Assembly: GCF_014287895.1 (NCBI RefSeq)
Contig: NZ_JACOPP010000002.1
Location: forward strand, 124,001-188,000
Direction of reading: 5' to 3'
Length of the DNA stretch: 64,000 nt
From: Lawsonibacter hominis
GTDB lineage: Bacteria; Bacillota; Clostridia; Oscillospirales; Oscillospiraceae
This document shows, piece after piece, positions 24,679 through 32,233 of this stretch. Within the stretch, counting starts at the first letter, position 1, and each line of letters opens with the position of its first letter. Position numbers and translations under genes: made by a program. The notes beneath the pieces are model-generated. The model ran no database searches, was not told the DNA's origin, and worked only from the letters and a program-made list of their open reading frames with translations.

Positions 24679-25557
24679 CTATGCCCGTGGATGTGCTTTA
24701 TTATAGACATCCTTCAGCTTTTGGTTTACCAGCTGGGCGTAAATTTGAGTGGAGGAAATGTCTGCGTGCCCCAGCATCTCCTGGATCGAACGCAGATCGG
24801 CGCCGTTTTCCAGCAGGTGAGCGGCAAAGGAATGGCGCAGCGTATGGGGCGTGATGTCCTTCTGGATCCCAGCCTTCTCCTGATAGTGCTTGATGATCTT
24901 CCAAAAGCCCTGGCGGCTCATGCGCTCTCCGCTCATATTCACGAACAAGGCGCTGGTGTCGGGTCGCTCCACCATCTGGGGCCGCACATGCTCCACATAA
25001 TCACCCAGCGCCCGTACCGCCGTCTGGTACAATGGAATGATGCGTTCCTTCCCACGGCCGGGGCATCGGATGAAGCCGGCAGAGAGATTCAGGTGTGCCA
25101 GATCCAGACTGATGAGTTCGGAAACGCGGATCCCGGTGGCGTAAAGCAGCTCCAGCATGGCCTTGTCCCGGCAGCCCTTGGCGTCGGCCGGATCAGGCTG
25201 TTCCAGAAAAAGCTCGACTTCTTTTGAAGTGAGGATCTGGGGCAGTTTGCGTTCCACCTTGGCGGGCGCGATTCCTCTGGCAGGGTTAAGCGCCACATGG
25301 CCCGCTCCCAACATATAAGTATAAAAGGATTTCAAGGAGGCCAGGGACCGTGTGACGGTGGCCACCGATTTCCCTTTGGACGACAAGTGCTTGGTGTAGC
25401 TCTCCACATCCGGCTGGGCAGCCTGTTCCGGAGAAAGCCCCTCCCCTTCCAGCCAGCGGACAAACTGGTTCACATCCCGCAGGTAGGAACTGAGCGTGTT
25501 GGAGGATGCCTTTTTTTCTGTGACCAGATACGCTTCATAACCCTCCAGATACTCCAT
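24679..25557 (-). CDS. xerD: Tyrosine recombinase XerD
   Basis: A 292-residue tyrosine recombinase starting MEYLEGYEAYLVTEKKASSNTL. Catalytic residues are intact: Arg in TGIRVSELISLDL, Lys in RGKERIIPLY, HxxR in TPHTLRHSFAAHLL, His in LGHADISSTQ and Tyr in QIYAQL. Its position directly after a SpoIIM-like gene mirrors Bacillus, where spoIIM, fur and xerD (ripX) are neighbours; this favours XerD over XerC. The much longer ORF in this frame is an artefact of high GC. A dif-like 28-mer lies about 800 bases upstream. Confidence 0.92.
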   Translation of the reverse strand: MEYLEGYEAYLVTEKKASSNTLSSYLRDVNQFVRWLEGEGLSPEQAAQPDVESYTKHLSSKGKSVATVTRSLASLKSFYTYMLGAGHVALNPARGIAPAKVERKLPQILTSKEVELFLEQPDPADAKGCRDKAMLELLYATGIRVSELISLDLAHLNLSAGFIRCPGRGKERIIPLYQTAVRALGDYVEHVRPQMVERPDTSALFVNMSGERMSRQGFWKIIKHYQEKAGIQKDITPHTLRHSFAAHLLENGADLRSIQEMLGHADISSTQIYAQLVNQKLKDVYNKAHPRA

Positions 25558-25589
25558 TGTCACCAACACCCTCTTACTTCCTGTTTTGC

Positions 25590-26222
25590 TCAGGCGGCAG
25601 CCAGCAGACCCGCCATCCCGGAAATCAGGGCAGGTACGACCAGCTGCTCCAGCAGCACACACACACACAGCGCCGCGGCACACCCGCCGCAGCGCAGAAA
25701 ATAGGCCTTTCCGTAGGGAGACGGACGTTTCCCCTCCCCCAAAAAGCGGCTGGCCAAGACCCGCGCAGCCAGCAAACTCTGCACGCCCAGAACAAAAAGC
25801 GCCGGGATCGCCACGGCGCCGGTGATCCCAAAGACCAGAAACGCCAGCAGGCAGCCGGTGCTGCCAAACAGGCGCACAAAGGAGGCGATGGAAAAGGCGA
25901 GCAGAAAACCGCGCGCCGCGAAGAGGATCGGCAGGCCCAGCAGTCCCAAGGCGGTGAAGCCAAGCAGCAGTGCCAGCAGGGGCCACCGGATCGTACTCCA
26001 TACCAGAGACAATACGGCCGGCGCGTCCACCGCGCCGGCACGCGCAGCGCTTAAAAAGCTTTGAAGATAGGCGCTCAAGCTCTCGCCGCCGCCGCCGTCC
26101 ACGCAAGAGGCGAGGATGCAGCCTGCCAGGCCGCCTGCCAGAAAAAAAGCCCCTACTATGGCCAGTGCGGGGAAAAAACCGCCATCCGGCACATCCCAAA
26201 CGCCTGCGACCGCCCTGCGCAT
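25590..26222 (-). CDS. spoIIM: Stage II sporulation protein M-like membrane protein
   Basis: A 210-residue membrane protein with about five hydrophobic segments. The central part (LLALLLGFTALGLLGLPILFAARGFLLAFSIASF, then a second long helix pair, about residues 82-150) has the SpoIIM/DUF95 pattern of a Gly-rich helix, a GFLLAF-type segment and a following helix. SpoIIM is part of the SpoIIDMP complex that thins septal peptidoglycan during engulfment. Gene order (upstream of xerD, about 30 bases apart) supports the call. GGAGGTGAG precedes the ATG. Sequence similarity is moderate, so the name is probable rather than certain. Confidence 0.75.
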   Translation of the reverse strand: MRRAVAGVWDVPDGGFFPALAIVGAFFLAGGLAGCILASCVDGGGGESLSAYLQSFLSAARAGAVDAPAVLSLVWSTIRWPLLALLLGFTALGLLGLPILFAARGFLLAFSIASFVRLFGSTGCLLAFLVFGITGAVAIPALFVLGVQSLLAARVLASRFLGEGKRPSPYGKAYFLRCGGCAAALCVCVLLEQLVVPALISGMAGLLAAA

Positions 26223-26297
26223 CCAGCCTCACCTCCGTGAGAGCATATGCGCGCGCCGGGACAAGTAGAAGCGGCAAAAGTGGAAGCGGTATATACA

Positions 26298-26326
26298 AAT
26301 ATAGACCACTCGATCGGCTTGTGCAA
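26298..26326 (-). promoter_or_regulatory. Sigma-A type promoter for spoIIM-xerD
   Basis: TTGCAC (26321-26326), 17-base spacer and TATATT (26298-26303) on the minus strand, about 75 bases upstream of spoIIM. Confidence 0.7.
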
Positions 26327-26368
26327 GAAATCTTTGCAAAAAATCGCATTTTTGTATATTATGCCAAT

Positions 26369-26396
26369 GCATTATGTAAATTAAATTATGTAAACC
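26369..26396. other. dif-like 28-bp site (candidate Xer recombination site)
   Basis: The right 11 bases, TTATGTAAACC, match the XerD arm of the Firmicutes dif consensus (TTATGTAAACT) in 10 of 11 positions. With a 6-base centre (ATTAAA) and a left arm GCATTATGTAA, my hand alignment gives about 20 of 28 matches to the consensus. The left arm itself repeats ATTATGTAA, so a direct repeat is an alternative reading. Local gene orientation does not show a replichore switch. Confidence 0.35.
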
Positions 26397-26410
26397 TCGT
26401 GATCAAAAGA

Positions 26411-26439
26411 GTACGGCGCCGCAGCGTGCGGCGCCGTAC
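26411..26439. terminator. GC-rich hairpin downstream of the SCIFF maturase gene
   Basis: GTACGGCGCCGCA, GCG, TGCGGCGCCGTAC: perfect 13-bp stem in an otherwise AT-rich gap (26223-26540). It follows the maturase gene on the minus strand but lacks a T run. Confidence 0.6.
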
Positions 26440-26540
26440 AGGCTCTATATGTGGTATTGTCCGTAGGCTTTTACGCAAGATATTCGTTTTTGCGGGCCAA
26501 TCCTGCCGATTACAGTCTGTATAATTACAATTTGTATACC

Positions 26541-27926
26541 CTACGCTCCCATACCGGCGGCGATGGCCTTCAGCGCGATGGCGCATTCCAGCCGCTTGCG
26601 CTCCAATTCACATCCGACACGGTGGGGGCGTTTTATGTCACCGTTGACAAGCAGATTGGATGCGCTGCAGCCGCCGGAGCAGTAAAACCGGGCCCAGCAG
26701 CTCCGGCACTCCTCTCTGGTATAGATGTTCAGGGCGGCAAATGTTCCGGACAACGCCTGATCAAAGCTTCCATCGTACAGACTGCCCAGCTTGTATTCCT
26801 CGTTGCCCACAAACTGGTGGCAGGGGTAGATATCCCCCTCCGGCGTGATGGCCACATATTCGCAGCCTGCGCCGCAGCCCCGCAGGCGTTTGATCACGCA
26901 GGGGCCCTGGGCCAGATCTACGTTGAAATGGAAAAAGTTCGTCTCCGGATGATCCCGCAGGTATTCGGCCAGGCGTTCATACTCTGCCTTCAGCGCAGGC
27001 AGGTCGGCCTCCTGGAGAGCATAGGGATCCGTCTCCTTCCCCACCACCGGCTCCACGGAGATGTTTTTGCCGATTGCGGCCAGGGCCTTCACATCCTCTG
27101 CAAAGTCCTGGTGGAAGCGGGTAAACGTACCGCGGAGATAATAGTCCTTGGTTCCACGGCCTTCGATCAGCTTTCGAAACTTCGGTACGATCACGTCGTA
27201 GCTGCCTTTGCCGTTGATTGTGGGACGCAGATCGTCGTTGACCGCTTTGCGTCCGTCCAGAGACAGCACCGCATTGGACATTTCACGGTTGATGTATTCG
27301 ATGGTTTCGTCGTCAAGCAGTACGCCGTTGGTGGTAATGGTAAAGCGGAAACACTTTCCGTGTGCTTCCTCGATGGAGCGGGCATATTCCACCGCCCGCT
27401 TCACCGTATCCATGGCCATCAGCGGTTCGCCGCCGAAGAAGTCCACTTCGATGTTCCGGCGATGGCCGGATTTGGCGATGACAAAGTCGATGGCCCGCTT
27501 GGCGGTCTCGGCGTCCATGGTCAGGCGATGGCCGGTGCCGAAGTCTCCGGTAGAGGCAAAGCAGTATTTGCACCGGAGATTGCAGTCGTGGGAGACGTGG
27601 AGGCACAGCGCCTTCACCAGTGCCTGCTGCTGCATGGAGGCCGCCTTCTCCCGGTCGATGTAGTCGTCCTCCTCGAAGAGCAGCCCCTCCGCAGTCAGTC
27701 TGCGCAGTTCCTGCCACGCCTCCTCCAGCGCGGCGGGGGCATACCGGGACAATGTCTGGCAGACCTCCTCCGGACAGTGTTCCGCCATGGGGGGCTTCAC
27801 CTGCTCCAGCAGGTGATACGTCAGCTCGTCCAGCACATGGACGGCGCCGCTGTTGACATCCACGGCGACATTGACGCCGAGGGCTTGAAAGGTATGTACC
27901 ATAAATTTGATCCTCACTTGGCGCAT
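26541..27926 (-). CDS. scfB: SCIFF peptide maturase, radical SAM/SPASM
   Basis: A 461-residue radical SAM enzyme that installs thioether crosslinks in the SCIFF peptide encoded next to it. The N-terminus (about 1-85) is a RiPP-recognition-like region. The radical SAM cluster motif is CNLRCKYCFAS, followed by DFFGGEPLM. The C-terminal SPASM domain supplies two further [4Fe-4S] clusters: GCGAGCEYVAITPEGDIYPCHQFVG and ECRSCWARFYCSGGCSASN, ending with a Cys in RVGCELER. The domain layout and the adjacent SCIFF gene identify it as the clostridial maturase (CteB/Tte1186 type). The final product's role in the cell is unknown. Confidence 0.95.
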   Translation of the reverse strand: MRQVRIKFMVHTFQALGVNVAVDVNSGAVHVLDELTYHLLEQVKPPMAEHCPEEVCQTLSRYAPAALEEAWQELRRLTAEGLLFEEDDYIDREKAASMQQQALVKALCLHVSHDCNLRCKYCFASTGDFGTGHRLTMDAETAKRAIDFVIAKSGHRRNIEVDFFGGEPLMAMDTVKRAVEYARSIEEAHGKCFRFTITTNGVLLDDETIEYINREMSNAVLSLDGRKAVNDDLRPTINGKGSYDVIVPKFRKLIEGRGTKDYYLRGTFTRFHQDFAEDVKALAAIGKNISVEPVVGKETDPYALQEADLPALKAEYERLAEYLRDHPETNFFHFNVDLAQGPCVIKRLRGCGAGCEYVAITPEGDIYPCHQFVGNEEYKLGSLYDGSFDQALSGTFAALNIYTREECRSCWARFYCSGGCSASNLLVNGDIKRPHRVGCELERKRLECAIALKAIAAGMGA

Positions 27927-27933
27927 TCCATGG

Positions 27934-27957
27934 AAAAAGGGTGGGAAACCCCACCCT
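27934..27957 (-). terminator. Attenuating terminator between SCIFF peptide and maturase genes
   Basis: On the minus strand AGGGTGGG, four-base loop, CCCACCCT, then TTTT. It lies between scfA and scfB, so the short peptide mRNA should be made in excess over the maturase mRNA. Confidence 0.8.
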
Positions 27958-27973
27958 CTCCAATCAGCGGTTC

Positions 27974-28114
27974 TTACTTATTCTCGCACTTCTGGTTTGC
28001 CACGGTGCAAGAGGTCTTACAGGCGGACTGGCAGGAGGTCTGGCACTCGCCGCAGCCGCCGTGGGCGGCGCTGTTTTTCAGAGTCGCGCCGTTGAGCGTC
28101 TTCACATGCTTCAT
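27974..28114 (-). CDS. scfA: SCIFF ribosomal peptide precursor (six cysteines in forty-five)
   Basis: A 46-residue peptide starting MKHVKTLNGATLKN. It has exactly six Cys, at 21, 24, 28, 32, 36 and 43, in the SCIFF pattern (CGEC, TSCQSACKTSC, then NQKC). The leader (1-20) is followed by the Cys-rich core. SCIFF precursors are nearly universal in Clostridia and are crosslinked between Cys and Thr by the adjacent radical SAM maturase; here T26, T34 and T37 are possible acceptors. GGGAGGG lies about 8 bases before the ATG. It has its own strong promoter and a terminator before the maturase gene. Confidence 0.95.
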   Translation of the reverse strand: MKHVKTLNGATLKNSAAHGGCGECQTSCQSACKTSCTVANQKCENK

Positions 28115-28149
28115 TCTGGTTTCCCTCCCATAACAAATGGTTTAGGAGG

Positions 28150-28178
28150 ATTATAGCATAGCCGCGGCCCGATTTCAA
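28150..28178 (-). promoter_or_regulatory. Strong sigma-A type promoter for the SCIFF gene
   Basis: TTGAAA (28173-28178), 17-base spacer and consensus TATAAT (28150-28155) on the minus strand, ending directly beside the stop codon of the upstream TIGR04086 gene. Confidence 0.8.
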
Positions 28179-28604
28179 TTATTTTCTGCGCTTTTTCTTT
28201 CCACCGCTCCGCTTTCCGCCGCCCAGCAGCCCAGCGGCCGCGCCGCCGCACAGACCGCCGCACAGCAGTCCGATCCCGCCCTGCTCCACCGACATGGTCT
28301 CAAAGAACAGCACGCCAACCGTAAGCAACAGCAGAAAAAGCACCGCTCCGGTACACAGCCCTACGATCAGCGTACGCCTGCCGCAGCGGCGAACCGCCAG
28401 CATTCCGCCTGCGAACGCCCCCACCACACAGCCGACGATACTCAGCTGATAAGTAAGACCGTCCGCCAAAAGCCCCCGTGAGATGAGCACCGAGGCAGCC
28501 AGCAGGAACAAAAGGCATACCGCCAGCGCCGCGGCCCCACCCAAAACGATCCCGACCCCGTAGCGCAGCAGCTTCGCGGCCTGATCCTCCTCTGTTTTCC
28601 GCAT
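28179..28604 (-). CDS. TIGR04086 family membrane protein
   Basis: A 141-residue protein with four hydrophobic segments and a Lys/Arg-rich tail (GGGKRSGGKKKRRK). The pattern (RYGVGIVLGGAAALAVCLLFLLAASVL, then VVGAFAGGMLAVRRCGRRTLIVGLCTGAVLF, about residues 14-100) fits the TIGR04086/YrzE family of four-helix membrane proteins. The gene typically lies between yajC and the SCIFF gene in Clostridia, as here. Its function is unknown. ATG 28604 is preceded by GGGAGGG, which is the 3' arm of a hairpin (28605-28657). Confidence 0.85.
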   Translation of the reverse strand: MRKTEEDQAAKLLRYGVGIVLGGAAALAVCLLFLLAASVLISRGLLADGLTYQLSIVGCVVGAFAGGMLAVRRCGRRTLIVGLCTGAVLFLLLLTVGVLFFETMSVEQGGIGLLCGGLCGGAAAGLLGGGKRSGGKKKRRK

Positions 28605-28657
28605 AAAAACACCCTCCCTTGCCACGTTCCTACTGGAACATATGCCGGGAGGGCGTT
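28605..28657 (-). promoter_or_regulatory. Hairpin combining yajC terminator and buried ribosome-binding site
   Basis: On the minus strand AACGCCCTCCC (28657-28647) pairs with GGGAGGGTGTT (28618-28608) around an inner GTTCC/GGAAC stem. The 3' arm holds the Shine-Dalgarno of the next gene and is followed by TTTTT directly before its ATG. It looks like a terminator for yajC that also can block translation of the TIGR04086 gene. Confidence 0.65.
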
Positions 28658-28662
28658 TCGTA

Positions 28663-29022
28663 TTACTTCTTGTCCTTGGAATCCTTGGTCTCGCCCGCGC
28701 CGTTTTCCGTGGCCTGGGTGCCCTTGGTGGAAATCGCCCACTTGGTGAATTCCATGCGCACGCGGTCGGCGCCGGTCTCAATGACGATGGTGTCCTCCTT
28801 GACTGCGCAGATGGTGCCGACGATTCCCCCGATGGTGGTGATCTCATCCCCCACCGCCAGTTCGGAGCGCATCTTGGCAGCCGCTTTCTTCTTTTTGTTC
28901 TCGGGCCGGATCAGCAGGAAATAAAAGACTGCGATCAGCAGGACAAAGGGCAGGATCATACTCAGCATGCTTCCGGTGCCGCCCTCCTGCGTCAGCATCG
29001 CACTCGTTACCTGTGTCAGCAA
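28663..29022 (-). CDS. yajC: Preprotein translocase subunit YajC
   Basis: A 119-residue single-span membrane protein of the Sec accessory complex. The transmembrane segment SMILPFVLLIAVFYFLLIRPENKKKK and the following cytoplasmic motif ELAVGDEITTIGGIVGTICAV are classic YajC; the tail is acidic and low complexity. The start codon is TTG with CGGAGGGG 6 bases upstream. It follows tgt on the same strand (tgt-yajC order is common), with a promoter of its own in the gap. Confidence 0.95.
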   Translation of the reverse strand: MLTQVTSAMLTQEGGTGSMLSMILPFVLLIAVFYFLLIRPENKKKKAAAKMRSELAVGDEITTIGGIVGTICAVKEDTIVIETGADRVRMEFTKWAISTKGTQATENGAGETKDSKDKK

Positions 29023-29074
29023 AACAATCCCCTCCGATAAATACTTGGATGAACCTCTTCATCACGTAAAAGCT

Positions 29075-29103
29075 ATTATAAAACGAAATGCAGGATTTGA
29101 CAA
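29075..29103 (-). promoter_or_regulatory. Sigma-A type promoter for yajC
   Basis: TTGTCA (29098-29103), 17-base spacer and TATAAT (29075-29080) on the minus strand, about 50 bases upstream of yajC. Confidence 0.75.
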
Positions 29104-29130
29104 GCCTTTTTCGCAGGATTCACAGATTCT

Positions 29131-30261
29131 TCACAGGCGTCCGGCCAATTTGGGGGAATATTCCGCCCGGAAGTCCGCAAAACAGCCCTCATCCAGGGCC
29201 TGCCGGATCCGTCCGGCCAGGGCGTTGTAAAAATACAGGTTATGCAGTACCGCAAGGCGCATGGCAAGCATCTCCCCTGCCGCGAAGAGGTGGCGCAGAT
29301 AGGCGCGCGAAAAGGAGCGGCACACTGGGCAGGCGCAGTCCGGGTCGATGGGCCGCTCGTCCAGCTTGTATTTTTCATTCTTGATGTTCATGGCGCCCGA
29401 CCAGGTAAAAAGCTTGGCGTGTCGGGCGTTGCGGGCAGGCATGACACAGTCGAAGAAGTCCACGCCCCGCGCCACGCCCTCAATGATGTTGGAAGGGGTG
29501 CCCACGCCCATAAGATAGCGCGGCTTGTCCACGGGCATATAGGGCTCTATCACGTCGATGATATCGTACATGACCTGTGCCGGCTCTCCCACCGCCAGAC
29601 CGCCGATGGCGTAGCCCTCACAGTCGATCTTTGCGGTTTGCTGCATGTGCCAGATGCGCAAGTCCGGAAAGGTCGCCCCCTGATTGATGCCGAAGAGCAT
29701 CTGTCCCGGATTCACCGTCTCCGGAAGGGCGTTGAGCCGGTCATGCTCTGCTTTGCACCGCTCCAGCCACCGCAGCGTGCGTTCACAGGAGGCCTTGGCA
29801 TATTCATAGGTGGCCGGATTTTCCACGCATTCGTCAAAAGCCATGGCAATGTCGCTGCCGAGGTTGGACTGGATCCGCATGGACTCCTCCGGCCCCATAA
29901 AGATCCGCCGCCCGTCGATATGCGAGGCAAAGGTGACGCCCTCCTCCCGGATCTTCCGCAGTCCAGCCAGAGAAAAGACCTGGAAGCCTCCGGAATCGGT
30001 GAGGATCGGGCCGTCCCAGTCCATGAACCGGTGCAGCCCGCCCAGCGCGCGCACCACGTCGTCTCCGGGGCGCAGGTGCAGGTGATAGGTATTGGACAGC
30101 TCCACCTGGCAGCCGATCTCCCGCAGATCGTGGGCGGAGAGAGCTCCCTTAATCGCGCCTTGGGTTCCCACATTCATGAACACCGGGGTCTGTACCGTGC
30201 CATGGGCACAGGTAAATTCGCCGCGCCGGGCACGGCCTTCGGTCTGGATGAGTTTAAACAC
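29131..30261 (-). CDS. tgt: Queuine tRNA-ribosyltransferase Tgt
   Basis: A 376-residue tRNA-guanine transglycosylase that inserts preQ1 at position 34 of GUN-anticodon tRNAs. The catalytic Asp pair is in ILTDSGGFQVFSL and in CVMPARNARHAKLFTW (DFFDCVMPTR-type region), GGLAVGEPAQVMYDI is present, and the zinc site is DCACPVCRSFSRAYLRHLF. Together with queA about 0.9 kb upstream on the same strand it forms a queuosine unit interrupted by TfoX-C and TetR genes. Confidence 0.97.
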   Translation of the reverse strand: MFKLIQTEGRARRGEFTCAHGTVQTPVFMNVGTQGAIKGALSAHDLREIGCQVELSNTYHLHLRPGDDVVRALGGLHRFMDWDGPILTDSGGFQVFSLAGLRKIREEGVTFASHIDGRRIFMGPEESMRIQSNLGSDIAMAFDECVENPATYEYAKASCERTLRWLERCKAEHDRLNALPETVNPGQMLFGINQGATFPDLRIWHMQQTAKIDCEGYAIGGLAVGEPAQVMYDIIDVIEPYMPVDKPRYLMGVGTPSNIIEGVARGVDFFDCVMPARNARHAKLFTWSGAMNIKNEKYKLDERPIDPDCACPVCRSFSRAYLRHLFAAGEMLAMRLAVLHNLYFYNALAGRIRQALDEGCFADFRAEYSPKLAGRL

Positions 30262-30273
30262 GCAAACGCTCCT

Positions 30274-30531
30274 TTATTTCAGGCTTTGATAAAAGGTACG
30301 CAGCTCGGTCCTGCAGGTATCGGGCAGCTCCTTCTTGCGTACGCCCCGGATCGCCCCTTCCAGGGCCGTCAGCTGGTGCAGGCAGGCGTTGGGGTCCGCC
30401 TGGGCGCGGATCTGTATCCGGGCCGCCCGGCTGCCCATGCCCCGCAGCGGTTCCGGGGTATCTACGCCGATTCTGTGAAGATGCTCCGCCAACACCGGGC
30501 CGAGATTGGGCAAACGGGTCAATGATTCCAT
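30274..30531 (-). CDS. TfoX C-terminal domain protein
   Basis: An 85-residue stand-alone TfoX/Sxy C-terminal domain: LTRLPNLGPVLAEHLHRIGVDTPEPLRGMG with a helix-hairpin-helix turn, then NACLHQLTALEGAIRGVRKKELP. Full-length TfoX/Sxy regulates competence in Gammaproteobacteria, but short C-terminal-only proteins are widespread in Firmicutes and uncharacterised. It lies 12 bases upstream of tgt, so is co-transcribed. A competence role should not be inferred from this domain alone. Confidence 0.85.
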   Translation of the reverse strand: MESLTRLPNLGPVLAEHLHRIGVDTPEPLRGMGSRAARIQIRAQADPNACLHQLTALEGAIRGVRKKELPDTCRTELRTFYQSLK

Positions 30532-30558
30532 TCCGATTCGCCTGCCTTGAGCGGACCG

Positions 30559-31131
30559 TCAGGAAAAAGCGGCCAGGCCCTGATTGGTCAGCCGCAGCAA
30601 AAGTCCCGCCATTTCACCCGGCGACTTGCGCATGCCGCTTTTCAGCCAATTCTGCAGGATGCCGATGCTGCCGGTGATGACATAACGGTACAAATATTCC
30701 ACGGTCTCCGGGTCGGTGGAGCGGGACGCCTGCCATTGCTGGGCATACTGCTCCTGAAACAGAGCCGTGACCCGCTTTTGAAAGCTGAAATCGCCCTTCT
30801 CGCTCAGCAGCAGGCTGCAGAAGTCGCGGTTATCCGCGATATACTGAAAAATCTGCTCCACGACTTGAAAGGCCTCGCCGATATCGGCGCGAAAATCGAA
30901 GGCGGACAGCCGCTCCCGGATCTCGGAGATGATCTCGTCCTCGATCTGCTGCAGCAGATCGTATTGATCCCGGTAATGGGCATAAAAGGTACAGCGGTTG
31001 ATGTCCGCCCGCTCACAGAGCTCTTTGATGGTAATCTTTGCAAGCGGCTTTTGCTCCATCCACTCGATCAGGCTCTTTTTCAGGACCATCTGTGTATACC
31101 GCGTGCGCCGGTCGCTCCGGTCTGCGTGCAT
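30559..31131 (-). CDS. TetR/AcrR family transcriptional regulator
   Basis: A 190-residue TetR-family regulator. The helix-turn-helix is KPLAKITIKELCERADINRCTFYAHYRDQYDLLQQIEDEI, about residues 27-66, with the family's TFYAHY signature; the rest is the all-helical ligand/dimer domain (TetR_C_33-type clostridial subgroup). ATG 31131 is preceded by GGAGGAAGGAGGAG. Its targets are unknown; the neighbours are tRNA-modification genes, which are not usual TetR targets, so it may act elsewhere or on itself. Confidence 0.9.
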   Translation of the reverse strand: MHADRSDRRTRYTQMVLKKSLIEWMEQKPLAKITIKELCERADINRCTFYAHYRDQYDLLQQIEDEIISEIRERLSAFDFRADIGEAFQVVEQIFQYIADNRDFCSLLLSEKGDFSFQKRVTALFQEQYAQQWQASRSTDPETVEYLYRYVITGSIGILQNWLKSGMRKSPGEMAGLLLRLTNQGLAAFS

Positions 31132-31177
31132 ACCGTCTCCTCCTTCCTCCGCATCTCCCCCAATGTGCCGCACGGCG

Positions 31178-32233
31178 TCAGTCCGGCTGATCGTCCCTTG
31201 GGATAAGGTCTGTGATGAACATCGCATCCCCGAAGGAGAAAAAGCGATAGCGCTGTTCCACCGCTTCCTGGTATGCCGCCAGCACCTGCTCCCGTCCCGC
31301 CAGTGCGGAGACCAGCATGATGAGGGTGGACTCCGGCAGATGGAAGTTGGTAATCAGACCGTCCAACGCCTTAAAGCGATACCCCGGGTAGATGAAAATA
31401 TTGGTCCATCCGGCGCTCTCCCGAAGCGTGCCGTCCTCCGAAGCCCAGCTCTCAATGGTGCGGCAGGAAGTGGTGCCCACACAGATGACCCGTCCGCCGG
31501 TCTGCTTCGTGCGGTTGATGGTCTCGGCCGTCTCAGCCGGAATCATGCAGTACTCCGCGTGCATCTCATGGTCGGTGATCTCGTCTTCTTTCACCGGACG
31601 GAAGGTCCCCAGGCCCACATGAAGTGTAACGTAGCATACCTTTACGCCCATTTCGCGCACCTGTTCCAGCAGCGCACGGGTAAAGTGCAGTCCCGCCGTC
31701 GGCGCGGCGGCGGAGCCCACCGCCCGGGAGTAGACCGTCTGATAGCGCTCCGGGTCCTCCAGCTCCTGCTTGATATAGGGCGGCAGGGGCATCTTGCCCA
31801 GCTGCTCCAGCTTTTCCAAAAAAATACCCTCATAGTCAAAGCGCACCAGGCGGTTGCCGCCCTCGCAGACTTCCAGCACCTCAGCGGTGAGGGCGCCGTC
31901 TCCGAAGGAAATGCGCGCGCCGGGCTTGAGCCTGCGTCCCGGCCGGACCAGGCACTCCCACACCTTGTCGCCCCGGTCGATGAGCAGCAGCACCTCCGCT
32001 GCGCCGCCGCCGGGCACGCGGTGGCCGACAAGCCGTGCGGGCAGGACCCGGGAGTCGTTGAGCACCAAGCAGTCGCCCGGGCGCAAGAGGGCGGGCAAAT
32101 CGTAAAAATGCATATGCCGCCGCGCCCCCGTGTTCTTATCCAGCACCAGGAGCCGGGAGGCATCCCGGCGCTCCAGCGGAGTTTGTGCAATCAGTTCCTC
32201 CGGCAGGTAAAAATCAAAATCAGCGGTCTTTAT
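31178..32233 (-). CDS. queA: S-adenosylmethionine:tRNA ribosyltransferase-isomerase QueA (apparent AUA start)
   Basis: QueA transfers and isomerises the ribosyl of SAM to preQ1-tRNA, making epoxyqueuosine. The sequence IKTADFDFYLPEELIAQTPL aligns residue for residue with the N-terminus of Bacillus QueA, yet its first codon is ATA, not ATG. GAGGTG lies 8 bases before it, and ATAA overlaps the stop of the upstream spoIID-like gene. The nearest canonical in-frame start is TTG 32281, which would add 16 unrelated residues. Later family motifs include SRVLPARLVGHR, GLHFTRALLEQV, HVGLGTFRPV, HAEYCMIP and GGRVICVGTTSCRTIES. Length from ATA is 351, normal for QueA. Identity is secure; the start codon is inferred. 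Confidence 0.95.
   Translation of the reverse strand: MKTADFDFYLPEELIAQTPLERRDASRLLVLDKNTGARRHMHFYDLPALLRPGDCLVLNDSRVLPARLVGHRVPGGGAAEVLLLIDRGDKVWECLVRPGRRLKPGARISFGDGALTAEVLEVCEGGNRLVRFDYEGIFLEKLEQLGKMPLPPYIKQELEDPERYQTVYSRAVGSAAAPTAGLHFTRALLEQVREMGVKVCYVTLHVGLGTFRPVKEDEITDHEMHAEYCMIPAETAETINRTKQTGGRVICVGTTSCRTIESWASEDGTLRESAGWTNIFIYPGYRFKALDGLITNFHLPESTLIMLVSALAGREQVLAAYQEAVEQRYRFFSFGDAMFITDLIPRDDQPD

Noticed and set aside
24679..26349. A 556-codon ORF that appears to fuse an Arg-rich N-terminus to XerD.
   Set aside because: XerD homology starts at codon 265 (25557); the upstream part is out-of-frame reading of the SpoIIM-like gene (25590-26222), which has better coding character and a ribosome-binding site.
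26451..28133. A 560-codon plus-strand ORF opposite the SCIFF maturase.
   Set aside because: It is antisense to a clearly identified radical SAM gene and the SCIFF gene, has no ribosome-binding site and no family-like sequence; long antisense ORFs are common at this GC.
30274..30531. Competence regulator (TfoX/Sxy).
   Set aside because: Only the C-terminal domain is present and no competence genes adjoin it.
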